Shown in pieces: positions 19,286 to 29,700 of a DNA stretch of 64,000 bases. This DNA comes from Aromatoleum evansii. GTDB taxonomy: Bacteria; Pseudomonadota; Gammaproteobacteria; Burkholderiales; Rhodocyclaceae. How positions within the stretch are numbered: position 1 is the stretch's first letter; each line of letters starts with the position of its first letter. The notes beneath the pieces were generated by a model. The model saw only the letters and a program-made list of their open reading frames with translations, did not search any database and was not told the origin of the DNA. Made by a program: the position numbers and the translations under genes. The stretch spans positions 1 to 64,000 of the forward strand of contig NZ_WTVK01000008.1 in assembly GCF_012910805.1 (NCBI RefSeq), written 5' to 3'.

Positions 19286-19915
19286 ATGCGCTTGACAAGT
19301 AGTTGTTTTCAGGTCGATGGAAGAATCCCGGACGAATGCGCATTCGCGGTGCATCACCCGGAGTCGCGCATCGTCCTGTCACGGAATCTCAACCCCGACT
19401 TGGCATGGAGCGATCTCCCCGCGGGAACGCGATCGCTCGTGGTCATCTGTCACGACCCGGATGTCCCCTCCGTGCTTGACGACTTCAACCAGGAAGGGCG
19501 CATCGTTTCGGCTGGGACGCCGCGGATCGACCTGTATCACTGGGCTCTGGTCGATGTGCCTCCCGATCTGCAGGGCATTGGGAAGGGGGAATTCTCGGAC
19601 GCGGTCGTCCCCGGCGGCAAATCCGGGCCGCAGGCGCCGCATGGTACCCGTCAGGGGCTCAATGACTACACGCAGTGGTTCGCCGGCGACGAGCGCATGG
19701 CCGGACAGTATTTCGGCTACGACGGGCCATGTCCGCCGTGGAACGACGAAATTCCGCATCGCTACGTGTTCACGTTGTACGCGCTGGACACGCCGACCTG
19801 CCCGGTGGCGGGAATCTTCGGCGCACGCGACGTCATCGCGGCCGTTCGTCCGCATCTGTTGGGCACCGCGACCCTGACCGGCCGCTACACGCTGAATCCC
19901 GAGGTTGCCATCTGA
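19286..19915 (+). CDS. YbhB/YbcL-type phosphatidylethanolamine-binding protein family
   Basis: 209 aa with the PEBP fold segments NLNPDLAWSDLPAGTRSLVV, CHDPDVP, LYHWALVDVP, GYDGPCPPWNDEIPHRYVFT and LYALD. The D-P-D-x-P and G-P-x-P-P..H-R-Y motifs that form the anion pocket are intact. Bacterial members have no settled role. ATG 19286 follows GAGGGGAGG. It lies between the ABM protein and nadC on the same strand, apparently in the catabolic operon. Confidence 0.85.
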   Translation: MRLTSSCFQVDGRIPDECAFAVHHPESRIVLSRNLNPDLAWSDLPAGTRSLVVICHDPDVPSVLDDFNQEGRIVSAGTPRIDLYHWALVDVPPDLQGIGKGEFSDAVVPGGKSGPQAPHGTRQGLNDYTQWFAGDERMAGQYFGYDGPCPPWNDEIPHRYVFTLYALDTPTCPVAGIFGARDVIAAVRPHLLGTATLTGRYTLNPEVAI

Positions 19916-19940
19916 CGGGGCGTGGCTGGAACCGATATTC

Positions 19941-20786
19941 ATGACCAACGATGGAGACTTCGAATTGCTTACTTCAGCTTGCGTCCGCGCCGCGCTCGAG
20001 GAGGACATCGGCGGCGCCGACTATACGGCGATGCTGGTGCCGGCGGAGCGCCAGGCCCAGGCGATCGTGATCAGCCGCGAAGCAGCGGTGGTGTGCGGGG
20101 GGGCTTGGTTCGAGCAGTGTTTCCGCGAACTCGACGCGGCCGTCCAGATTCGGTGGCGCGCGAAGGAGGGGGAGGAGGTCGCGCCGGGGGACGTCGTGTG
20201 CGAGATCCGCGGCAACGCGCGAGCGCTGCTGACCGCCGAGCGCACCGCGCTCAATTTCCTGCAGACCCTTTCCGCCACCGCGACCGCGACGCGGCGATAT
20301 GTGGCGATGGTCGCCGGAACGAGGGCGCGCATCTACGACACGCGCAAGACGCTGCCGGGGCTGCGCCTGGCCCAGAAGTACGCGGTACGGGTCGGCGGCG
20401 GACACAACCACCGCATGGGACTTTACGCGGGGGTATTGATCAAGGAGAACCATATCGCGGTGGCGGGAGGAATTCCCCAGGCATTGAGCGCCGCGGCGGA
20501 AATTGCACCGGCGGAAATCCCGTTGCAGATCGAAGTGGAGGACCGCGCGGAGCTTGAGGCGGCGCTCGCCGCCGGCGCGAAGCTGATCCTGCTCGACAAC
20601 TTCAGTGTCGAGCAAATGCGCCACGCGGTCGCCATCACGGCGGGGCGGGCCGAGCTCGAAGCGTCAGGCGGAATCACGCTCGACAACTTGCGCGAGGTGG
20701 CGGAAAGCGGCGTGGATCGCATCTCCATCGGAAGCATCACGAAGGACGTCAAGGCGATCGACTTATCGATGCGAACCGCTTGGTAG
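19941..20786 (+). CDS. nadC: Quinolinate phosphoribosyltransferase (decarboxylating)
   Basis: 281 aa with the QPRTase motifs ERTALNFLQTLSATAT, YDTRKTLPGLRLAQKYA, GGGHNHRMGLY, VLIKENHI, ILLDNFSVEQM and ISIGSITKDVKAIDLSMR. It makes nicotinate mononucleotide from quinolinate and PRPP for NAD synthesis. The residues expected to hold the quinolinate carboxylates (Arg and Lys in TRKT, His-Arg in NHR, Lys in IKENH) are present, while the Asp usually found in the G-L-x-D segment before L-I-K is Ala here. nadA and nadB are absent, so this is not a NAD operon. A paralogue tolerant of phthalate, a known QPRTase ligand, is an attractive idea. The start ATG has only a weak ribosome site. Confidence 0.9.
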   Translation: MTNDGDFELLTSACVRAALEEDIGGADYTAMLVPAERQAQAIVISREAAVVCGGAWFEQCFRELDAAVQIRWRAKEGEEVAPGDVVCEIRGNARALLTAERTALNFLQTLSATATATRRYVAMVAGTRARIYDTRKTLPGLRLAQKYAVRVGGGHNHRMGLYAGVLIKENHIAVAGGIPQALSAAAEIAPAEIPLQIEVEDRAELEAALAAGAKLILLDNFSVEQMRHAVAITAGRAELEASGGITLDNLREVAESGVDRISIGSITKDVKAIDLSMRTAW

Positions 20787-20797
20787 GGGAGAGGACG

Positions 20798-21502
20798 ATG
20801 TTCCAGAAGCTTGCTATCGAGGAACCGGAACAAAGGGCGGCACCGGGCGGTGCGGACCGGGGGTGCGACGTCAGCGGCACGGCCCAGCGTCGCGTGCGTT
20901 TCATCGCCTCGAGCCGACTGCCCACGCGTTGGGGCACGTTCGTCGCACACAGTTTCGTCGATTCGGTGCACAAGGAGCACCTCGTTCTGACACTGGGCGA
21001 GGTCGCCGGCGCAGGGGCGGTCCTCACGCGTATCCATTCGGAATGCCTAACCGGCGATGCTTTGTTCAGCCTGCGCTGCGACTGTGGCCATCAATTGCGC
21101 AGCGCACTGAAACGGATCGGCAGCGAAGGCCGGGGCGCGCTGCTCTACCTGCGCCAGGAGGGGCGGGGTATCGGGCTCCACAATAAAATCAGGGCGTATG
21201 GTCTGCAGGATTGCGGCGCCGATACCGTGGATGCCAATTTACGCTTGGGCTTTTCTGCCGATGCCCGGGAATATGCGGTCTGCGGGCCGATGCTTACACA
21301 TATCGGCGTGCGGCGACTTCGCCTGATGACGAACAATCCGGCGAAGACCGATGCCTTGACCGCAATGGGATTCCAAGTCGTCGAGCGGGTGGTATTGCCG
21401 AGCGGACGAAACGCGTACAACGCGGCCTACCTCGACACGAAGGCGTGCCGCATGGGACATGTCTTCGATCTCGTGGGCGAGAGTATCGGCGCGGAGCAAT
21501 AG
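20798..21502 (+). CDS. ribA: GTP cyclohydrolase II
   Basis: 234 aa with all GTP cyclohydrolase II motifs: RIHSECLTGDALFSLRCDCG (zinc cysteines), YLRQEGRGIGLHNKIRAYGL, DANLRLGF and RLMTNNPAKTDAL. It opens GTP in the first step of riboflavin synthesis. It is a stand-alone RibA without the DHBP synthase domain and has a longer N-terminus than E. coli RibA. It follows nadC by 11 bp with a GGGGAGAGG ribosome site. In a cluster that needs prenyl-FMN, a dedicated RibA probably boosts flavin supply. It is the last gene of the catabolic block. Confidence 0.92.
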   Translation: MFQKLAIEEPEQRAAPGGADRGCDVSGTAQRRVRFIASSRLPTRWGTFVAHSFVDSVHKEHLVLTLGEVAGAGAVLTRIHSECLTGDALFSLRCDCGHQLRSALKRIGSEGRGALLYLRQEGRGIGLHNKIRAYGLQDCGADTVDANLRLGFSADAREYAVCGPMLTHIGVRRLRLMTNNPAKTDALTAMGFQVVERVVLPSGRNAYNAAYLDTKACRMGHVFDLVGESIGAEQ

Positions 21503-21624
21503 GTCGTGGCCATGCAACCGCGGCAGAAAACCGGTTCGCGGGGCGCGGCAATTCGTGCATTGCTGGGGTTCGCAGGCGGCGTCGGACGCTCGGGTATTGC
21601 CGGCATACGTGTAAAAAATAGGAC

Positions 21625-22146
21625 TTAGGGAATCATCCCAAATCGGACCTTGACCTTGATTTCGTCAAGCCAACCGTTCCGATAGTGCTCCTTCAGGCTG
21701 CTGACTTGCCCCCGGGCGACCCCCGAGGTTTGTGCAAGGAGCTCCAGCGAGACCAGGGAGTCGAGACCGCCCAGCCGTCCTGTCGCCACGATGGCGGCCT
21801 TGTCAGCCGTCGACACCAGCACGAGGACATGAGGCAGTAACCCTTGTGCATTCAACCAGGCGAGCAGGTGAAGTTCGCCATCGTCGAGTGCCTGACATTC
21901 AGGATGCTGCAAAGCGAAGACCGCAAGGTCGCGTTTGCCGACCGCGTGCCGGGCAGCAAGCCCGTTGATGAGCTCATCGTGATTAACGACGATTCGACCG
22001 GGTTCAGTGGGGTCGCCGGTCTGGGTTTCTTCGATGCATTTTTCGACGGTTTCGATGGCATAGTGCTGGCAGATTGCCGTCCAGCAGCCCGTGCGAAACG
22101 CCTCCAGGATGACATTGGTGTCGACGAAGACGCGGCGTTTGCTCAT
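21625..22146 (-). CDS. PIN-domain protein (putative toxin/ribonuclease)
   Basis: 173 aa. The start MSKRRVFVDTNVILEAFRTG is the PIN active-site strand with its first Asp; an acidic pair DDGELHLLAW (about residue 86) and VSTADKAAI near residue 112 supply the other expected acidic positions. The ATG at 22146 has AAGAGG upstream and lies 13 bp after the XRE/ImmA gene. PIN proteins are usually RNases of toxin-antitoxin or defence modules. Here the partner is an HTH-metallopeptidase instead of a small antitoxin. The gene begins the accessory region to the right of ribA. Confidence 0.8.
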   Translation of the reverse strand: MSKRRVFVDTNVILEAFRTGCWTAICQHYAIETVEKCIEETQTGDPTEPGRIVVNHDELINGLAARHAVGKRDLAVFALQHPECQALDDGELHLLAWLNAQGLLPHVLVLVSTADKAAIVATGRLGGLDSLVSLELLAQTSGVARGQVSSLKEHYRNGWLDEIKVKVRFGMIP

Positions 22147-22159
22147 CTGCGACAACCTC

Positions 22160-23281
22160 TTACTGTTCGAAGGGGCTTGCCAGTGAGTGCTCAGCAAAAA
22201 GGTCGGCCAACTGTGGCAGGGTCATGCCTAGCGCCTTAGCAGCCTTGCGGACCGACAGGCGCCCCTTGTCGATGGCTGCATGCAGCATGGTGACGAAACT
22301 GACGGACAGTCGCTTGGGGGTGCCCGATGTCGTTGGGCGCTGCCGCTCCTGTTTCAGCGCATCGCGAGTCTCCTCGCCAATCCACTTCATGTTGTACAGA
22401 CGCCACGCAAGCGCCATTGGCGAAACACGCAGTTCTGCAGCGATATCAGCCAGATGGTCGGTATCGTTGATGTGGCGCTTATCGATGAGATGCTCAAGCG
22501 AGGCAGTTGGCATGAGCAACGCAGCGGCAAAGTTATTGGCCAGTTGTTCAATACGCCGGGTACGGCCACGCTCTTCATACGAGTTCGATTCGCGGTGTTC
22601 CGGTTGCATTGCGTCCCACGTCAGCGCGTGAAAGAGTTCGTGAGCCAGGTCATAAAAGCGGCGGGCTTCACTTTCGTTTCGGTTGATCAGGATGACCCCA
22701 AGGTCCTGCAGATGGCACGTCGCACCCGAGATCGAATCTCCCTCGGGGGTCGTGACTGTGTCGACGAACAGGATCGGGATATCCAGCTTGTCTTCGATGC
22801 TCTCGATCAGACGTTCGGCCGGCACCTTGCCCAAATTCAGGGCCTGAACCAAGTCTTCCGCGCGGGCGATTGCCTCTTCAAACGTAGACTGCGTCGTCAG
22901 TCGCAGGCTGTGCTTGAGCGGATTGACCCGACCCTGTTCCCCTTCGCGCAACCAACGCAGCAGACCGATCCACTGACCGGCGTGCAGTTCGAAATCGTCC
23001 AGAGGGTCTTTGGGAAGCGCGGGTGACGCCCGCCAGGAAAACTCGGCTTCACCGACCACGGCGAAGGGATCCAGGAAATACTCCACGTCGCGCTCCAGGA
23101 CATCCGACAGCGTGACCAGCTCATCGGGGTGGAGGCGACGCTTGCCGTTTTCGATGTCGGAGATGCTTTGCCGATCCTTGAGCCCGAGCACCTCCGCCAG
23201 TCGTTCCTGATTCCAGTCGGCGGCCTCGCGTGCAGCTTTGACGCGATACCCGATGAGGCGATTGGAAAGTTGTTCAAGCAT
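22160..23281 (-). CDS. XRE HTH regulator fused to an ImmA/IrrE-type metallopeptidase
   Basis: 373 aa. An N-terminal Cro/CI helix-turn-helix (RVKAAREAADWNQERLAEVL, then RQSISDIENGKRRL, residues ~12-50) is joined to a peptidase domain with the zinc motif DLAHELFHALTW (HELFH) and the downstream Glu in EQLANNFAAALLMP. A C-terminal helical part (ARLSVRKAAKALGM-like) resembles another HTH. Such fusions sense a signal and cleave a repressor or partner, as in ImmR/ImmA. It is cotranscribed with the PIN gene and preceded by an 11-bp palindrome overlapping its own promoter, so autoregulation is likely. Confidence 0.85.
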   Translation of the reverse strand: MLEQLSNRLIGYRVKAAREAADWNQERLAEVLGLKDRQSISDIENGKRRLHPDELVTLSDVLERDVEYFLDPFAVVGEAEFSWRASPALPKDPLDDFELHAGQWIGLLRWLREGEQGRVNPLKHSLRLTTQSTFEEAIARAEDLVQALNLGKVPAERLIESIEDKLDIPILFVDTVTTPEGDSISGATCHLQDLGVILINRNESEARRFYDLAHELFHALTWDAMQPEHRESNSYEERGRTRRIEQLANNFAAALLMPTASLEHLIDKRHINDTDHLADIAAELRVSPMALAWRLYNMKWIGEETRDALKQERQRPTTSGTPKRLSVSFVTMLHAAIDKGRLSVRKAAKALGMTLPQLADLFAEHSLASPFEQ

Positions 23282-23314
23282 GGCGGGGACTCCTCTGACT
23301 GGGGTCGGTTGAAT

Positions 23315-23347
23315 ATTCTATTCTTGCGAACTATGTTTCGCAAGAAT
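23315..23347 (-). promoter_or_regulatory. Promoter and operator of the XRE/ImmA-PIN operon
   Basis: On the minus strand TTGCGA (23338-23343), 17 bp and TAGAAT (23315-23320) form a promoter. ATTCTTGCGAA (23320-23330) and TTCGCAAGAAT (23337-23347) are perfect 11-bp inverted repeats with a 6-bp spacer, covering the -35 box and spacer. This is a convincing autorepressor site. The rest of 23348-23759, upstream of the helicase gene, shows no gene. Confidence 0.65.
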
Positions 23348-23759
23348 TTGACGCGAACTAACATGTGCAAGCGTCGTGATCCAAAGCGCACCTGCTCAAT
23401 CACAAGGCTGGCACGATCTCGAATGAAATCTTCGCGCCCACGGTCACAGTGCTGGACGTGCAAGGAGATAAGCCGGCAGCGCCCGTTGCCCACGCCGCGG
23501 CCCTATCGAAGCAGCAGGAGGTCAGCGATGAGCGGCCCCGGTCATCACCGACCAACGCTGCTGAACAGCCCATCGCCCTGTTGCACGCCAATGTCGTGCT
23601 TGCCGTGACGGACGCAACTCGCCCTTCGCATATCAGTATGATAAAAGCACCTGTCTTGCCATCTGGACGTGCAAGGTCGGACCCTGGCCCAGGGGGCACG
23701 GAAGGCAGCCAGCAAATGAAGAGTGCCGCGCCAGCGGCTCAACTCGGCGGAGGGAAAAA

Positions 23760-26700
23760 ATGGAAGAGCGGCAGGCACAAGGCAATACTGCCTCTGTAGA
23801 CCACGCGCATCACATCGATGCAACGTTGGTCGCGAAGCTGAATCTTGCGGACTTCCAGAACGCAGTCCCGCTGCTGCGAGAGCTCAGCGTCGCGAATGAC
23901 GCTGCCGAGACCATCACCGGTCTCGAGCTTCGCCTCGAATCGGCCCCGGCCTTTCTTAAACCGAAGCTCTGGCGGATCGACGCCGTCGCCGCGGGTAGTC
24001 GGTATCACGTCACCGACCTGGACGTGGAACTCGATGGCGGGCTGCTGTCGCGCCTGACCGAAGCCGAGAAGGCCACGCTATCGTTTGGACTGCGACGCGC
24101 TGGCGATATCCCGGACGAACTGGCTCGCCGCGACTGCATCGTCGAACTTCTGCCGCGCAATCAGTGGGGCGGGCTGTCCCATCTACCGGACCTTGTGGCG
24201 GCGTTCGTCCAGCCAAACGAGCCGGCCGTCGAGCGCCTGCTGAAGCAGGCGGCTGAGATTCTCCGTAAAAACGGTCGAAATCCGGCACTGGACGGCTACA
24301 ACGGTGGCCCGAAACGGGCGTGGGAGCTCGTGTCCGGCATCTGGAGCGCAGTTGCGGCGATGGGCCTCGACTATGCATTGCCGCCGGCGAGCTTCGAACA
24401 CGCCGGGCAGAAGGTGCGCGGTCCGGCGCAGATCGCCGAGTCCGGGTTGGCGACCTGCCTCGATCTCGCTTTGCTCTTCTGCTCGGCCCTCGAACAGGCG
24501 GGCCTGAATCCGCTACTGATCTTCACCAAGGGGCATGCCTTCACCGGGGTCTGGCTCAAAGCCGAAGAGTTCTCAACCACGGTAGTCGACGATGTCACCG
24601 CACTGCGCAAGCGCGTCAAGCTTAAAGAGCTCGTGCTGTTTGAAACGACGGTCGTTACCCAACGCCCCGCACCGTTGTTTTCCGAAGCCGCCCGGCTCGG
24701 CGAACAGCAGATTTCCGAGGAGAAGGAAGAAGGCTTCGAGCTTGCGGTGGATATCCGTCGTGCCCGCCTGCAGCGGATCAAACCACTGGCAAGCCACGAG
24801 GAGCCTGTCGCCGTTGCCCCGGCCGAGCCGCCCCCTGTGGTCGAGCTTCCGGTCGAAGATGCTCCGGATCTGCCCGACGAAGACATCACCGTCGAGGCAG
24901 ATCCGGCCACGCTCGATCCCAAGGATCGACTCGCACGCTGGCAGCGGAAGCTCCTCGACTTGTCGCTGCGTAACAACCTGCTGAACTTCAGGGCCGGAAA
25001 GAAATCGCTGCGACTCGACGCGCCCGATCCGTCCTCGTTCGAGGACCTCCTGGCCGGGGGACAGTCCGTCAAGCTCCTGGCGCGGCCCGACCTCATGGAC
25101 GGTTCGGACCCGCGCAGTCAGGCGATCTATGAGGCGCGCGAGCGCGAGGACCTGCGCCGGGCGCACGCCCTCGACGCCCTGAAGCGATGTGAGGTGTTCG
25201 TCGGTCTCGCGCAGGATGAGCTGGACGCGCGCTTGGTCGAGTTGTACCGGTCAGCCCGTAACACCATGCAGGAAGGCGGCGCCAACACGCTGTTCCTCGC
25301 CTTGGGCTTCCTGTCCTGGACGCGCGACGACAAAGCCGGCCAGCGCTACCGCGCGCCGTTGATCCTCGTGCCGGTCACGCTGAACCGCAAGAGCGTCCGT
25401 TCGGGCTTCACCTTGACCCTCCATGACGACGAGCCACGGTTCAATCCGACGCTCATCGAAATGCTACGCCAAGACTTCAAACTCAATCTCGGCGTTGCTG
25501 AGGGCGAGCTCCCCAAGGACGAGGCCGGTCTCGACGTCGCCGCCATCTGGCGGACGGTCTCGCAGGCGATCAAGGACATCAAGGGTTGGGAGGTGACGGA
25601 AGACGTCGCGCTGGCGATGTTCTCCTTCGCCAAGTACCTGATGTGGAAGGATCTGACCGAGCGCACCGATCAACTACGCGAGAATCCGGTGGTGCGTCAC
25701 CTTATCGACACGCCCCGCGAGCCCTATCCCTCGGGCGTGGCCTTCCCGAATCCCAAGCGCCTGGATCACGATTTCGCGCCGGAGCAGACCTTCTGCCCCC
25801 TCCCGGCCGACTCCTCGCAGCTTTCGGCAGTCATGGCCGCTGCCCGCGGCAAGGACTTCGTCCTGATCGGCCCGCCGGGGACCGGCAAGAGCCAGACGAT
25901 CTCCAACCTCATCGCGCAGTGCCTGGCCGAGGGCAAGCGCGTACTCTTCGTCTCCGAGAAGATCGCCGCCCTCGACGTGGTGTACCGCCGTCTGCGGGAG
26001 GTCGGCCTGGGGGAGTTCTGCCTCGAGTTGCACTCCAGCAAGGCCCGCAAGCTCGATGTACTGGCCCAGCTCCAGCGTGCCTGGGAGGCCCGCGGCGAAG
26101 TCGATCCCGAAGTATGGCGCACGGAGGCGGCGCGGCTGAACAGGCTGCGCAGCGAACTCAACGCCTATGTCGAGCGATTGCATTACCGGCACCGAAACGG
26201 CATGACGATCTTCGAAGCGATTGGTCGCATCGTCGATGGGGCGAATCTGCCCGCCCTGGCCATGTCCTGGAACACGCCGGGCTTGCATGACGTTGCCGCC
26301 CTGGAAACGCTGCGCGACATCGCCGACCGTCTGGAAGTAAACGCCCGGGCGGTCGGGTATGACCGTCTCCTCAACAATCCGCTGGCGCCCATCGCGCATG
26401 GCGACTGGTCACCCAATTGGCAGCAAGCCGTGCTCGATGCGGCGCGCGCTGTCGTTTCCGTGGCCGCGGCGGTCGAGCAGGCCGCTGAGCGATTCCTGCA
26501 GGCGATCGGACTTTCGCCAATCACGCTGGACCGCAGGACCCGTGGGGCCGTGGCCGTACTCGCTCGTACCCTGCCGAATGCCGCGGGGCGCGACTGGCGC
26601 TTCGTGTTACGGGCCGATGCGCGCTCGATCGGCGAACGGCTGCAGGCCGGTACCGCGCTCCTGGCCCGGCACCGGGCTGCAAATGACGCGCTCTCACCGC

Positions 26701-29700
26701 AATGGCCGGAGGGGGTGGTTGCCGCATGCCTGCAGGGTTTGCAGCTCCTGCAACAACGCCGGAAGACACTGGCCCAGATCCCCCAGCCGTGGGCAAGTGA
26801 CGTGGCCGATGAGCTGCGGAAAGGCATCGGGCTTCTGGACGAGATGCTCCAGGCGACGAAGCAACTCTCGGTGCAGTACGGCGAAGGGGTCGAGTTACTC
26901 AACGTGAGCCAGCTCCAGCGCGAATGGGCCAAGGCGGAGAAGGCGATCTGGCCCCTGTCGTGGCTTGGGAAGCGCCGCATCCGCAAGCTGCTGGATGGCG
27001 CCGTCGCCGGTGAGGGAGAGCCCGATGTGGCGAAGGATTTGCGCGCGCTCGTCCGGATCCGCTCGCTGCGTGCCGAGGTCGCCGCCCTCGAAATCGGTGC
27101 TGCGACGGACGGCGTCTGGGCCGGCCTGCGGACACGTGCGGAGCTCGCCCAGTGCGCGCTGAGCTTTCAAGGCGCGCTGCATGCCGCACGGAACGAGGAG
27201 CCGTGGGACGATAGTGGCTTCGACCCCATCGCCGAAGGGCGCTGTGGCGAGCGCATGGCCACGGCGCTCGCCCAGCTGCGGGAGCTGCGGGCGCTCGATG
27301 GCGAGCTGAAAGCGCTGGATCACCTCGGCGCCGCCACCAGCGGCCTATGGGGTGGCCTGCAAACCCACACCGATCATCTCGCTGCCGCACTCCGTTTCCT
27401 TGCCGCCGTGCCGGACGTGCGGGAATCGGGGCGGTTGTCCGGCGATCACGAGGCGGTGGCCCAGGGCGCGTGCGGCGCCGTTTTGGCGAACGATCTTCGG
27501 CAATTGCATGAGCGCGCCGAGCTCGAACGTCAGCTTGCCGACTACGATGACCTGCGAGAGCTCACGGCTGGGCTGTGGAACGGCCTCAAGACCCGCATCG
27601 ACGAGGTCGAACAGGCCCTGAAGTTCCAGAGCGCGATTTCGGCCGCGGTGGCGAGCCTAGCGAGCACACCGGAGCAGATCAGCGCGGTCAAGGCGCCGCT
27701 CGAGCGCCTCATCGGGGAGGGCAATGCCCTGCTGGCTGCCGGCGGCGCGATCGCCGAATCCGGCAATACCTATCTCGAGGCATGGGGCTGCTTACAACCG
27801 GCTATCGACCACCTCGCAGGCGCCGGGTACTTCTCCGACAGCACCAAGAACGAATTCGGCGAGCGAGCACTCGACGAGCTCATGGCGCGCTGCGCGGCCA
27901 TCATCCACGCTGAGCACCGTCTTCACGCCTGGTGCGCGTGGCGCAAGACGCGCGACCAGGCCGTGGCGCAGAGCCTGACGTCGCTCGTGGCGGGCATCGA
28001 GCAGGGCTCCGTTGCCGAAGGGAGCGTGCGTCGCGCCTTCGAAACCAACTACAGCCGCTGGTGGCTGAACGCGGTGGTCGACGAAGAGCCCGTGATCCGC
28101 AGTTTTGTTTCGGCCGAGCACGAGAAGCGCATCGACGACTTCCGGGCGCTCGACGACCGCTTCACCGCGCTGACGCGGGCCAGCATCCGCGCCGCGCTGT
28201 GCGCGGAGCTCCCCACCCAGGAGAGCGTCACTCGCAACTCGGAGTGGGGCATCCTGCGCCACGAGATGAGCAAGAAGAAACGGCACATGCCGCTTCGCGA
28301 GCTGCTGTCGCGAATTCCGGCCGCGCTGCCCAAGCTCACGCCGTGCCTGCTCATGAGCCCACTGTCGATCGCGCAGTACCTCGCCACCGATGCCTGCGCC
28401 TTCGATGTCGTGGTCTTCGACGAGGCATCGCAGATCCCGGTATGGGATGCGGTGGGTGCGATCGCCCGCGGCAAGCAGGTCGTCATGGTCGGTGACCCGA
28501 AGCAGCTGCCGCCGACCAGTTTCTTCGACCGTGCCGAGTCGGATCTGGACGACGAGGATGTGGAAGGGGACCTGGAGAGCATCCTCGACGAGTGCCTGGG
28601 GGCCAACCTGCCGACCATGAATCTCGCGTGGCACTACCGTAGCCGCAATGAGAGCCTGATCGCCTTCTCCAACCATCGGTACTACGGCGGTTCGCTCGTC
28701 ACCTTCCCGTCGCCGGTCACCGAGGACCGAGCGGTGAGCTTTCACCACGTCAGCGGCGTGTACGAGAAAGGCGGCGCCCGCATCAACAAGCCGGAGGCCA
28801 AGGCGCTGGTCGCCGACCTGGTCGCGCGGCTGAAATCGCCGGGATTCAGCGCGTCGGGCCTCACTATCGGGGTGGTCACCTTCAATTCCGAGCAGCAGGC
28901 GTTGATCGAGGACCTGCTCGACGAGGAGCGCCGCAAGGATCCTTCCATCGAACCCCATTTCGCCGAGACGGCGCTGGAACCCGTGTTCGTGAAGAATCTG
29001 GAAAGCGTCCAGGGGGACGAGCGCGACATCATGTACTTCTCGATCACCTACGGCCCCGACCATGCCGGTGCAGTCTCGATGAACTTCGGCCCAATGAATC
29101 GCGACGGCGGTGAGCGGCGCCTGAACGTGGCCATTACCCGCGCCCGTCACGAGCTGCGGGTCTTCTCCAGTCTCAAGGCCGAGCAGATGGATCTTGCTCG
29201 CACCCAGGCTGCGGGCGTGCGTGATCTCAAGCACTTCCTGGAGTTTGCCGAGCGAGGTCCGCGCGCTCTAGCGGAAGCCTCCAGCGGCAGCCTGGGCGGC
29301 TTCGAGAGCCCGTTCGAGGCGGGAGTGGCCGCCGCGCTCGCCCACAAGGGCTGGCAACTGCACACACAAGTCGGGGTTTCCGCCTTCCGCGTCGATCTCG
29401 CGGTGGTACATCCCGAAGCAGCGGGCTCCTATCTCGCCGGGATTGAATGCGACGGCGCCACCTACCACCGGTCAGCCACGGCCCGCGATCGGGACAAGCT
29501 CCGCGAGCAGGTCCTGCGCGGCTTGGGCTGGGAAATCCTGCGGGTCTGGTCCACCGACTGGTGGATCGATGCCGAGGGCACCCTGAACACGCTCGATGCC
29601 CGCCTGCGCGCACTCCTCGAGGCGAGCAGCGCCAAGCGCGCCGCGGAGGCGGAGAGGGCAGAAGAGGCATCACGGCTCGTGGCCGAAGCCGTGATCGCCC

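Noticed and set aside
23449-23799. 116-aa open frame upstream of the giant helicase
   Set aside because: Overlaps the helicase start in another frame, lacks a ribosome site and resembles no protein.
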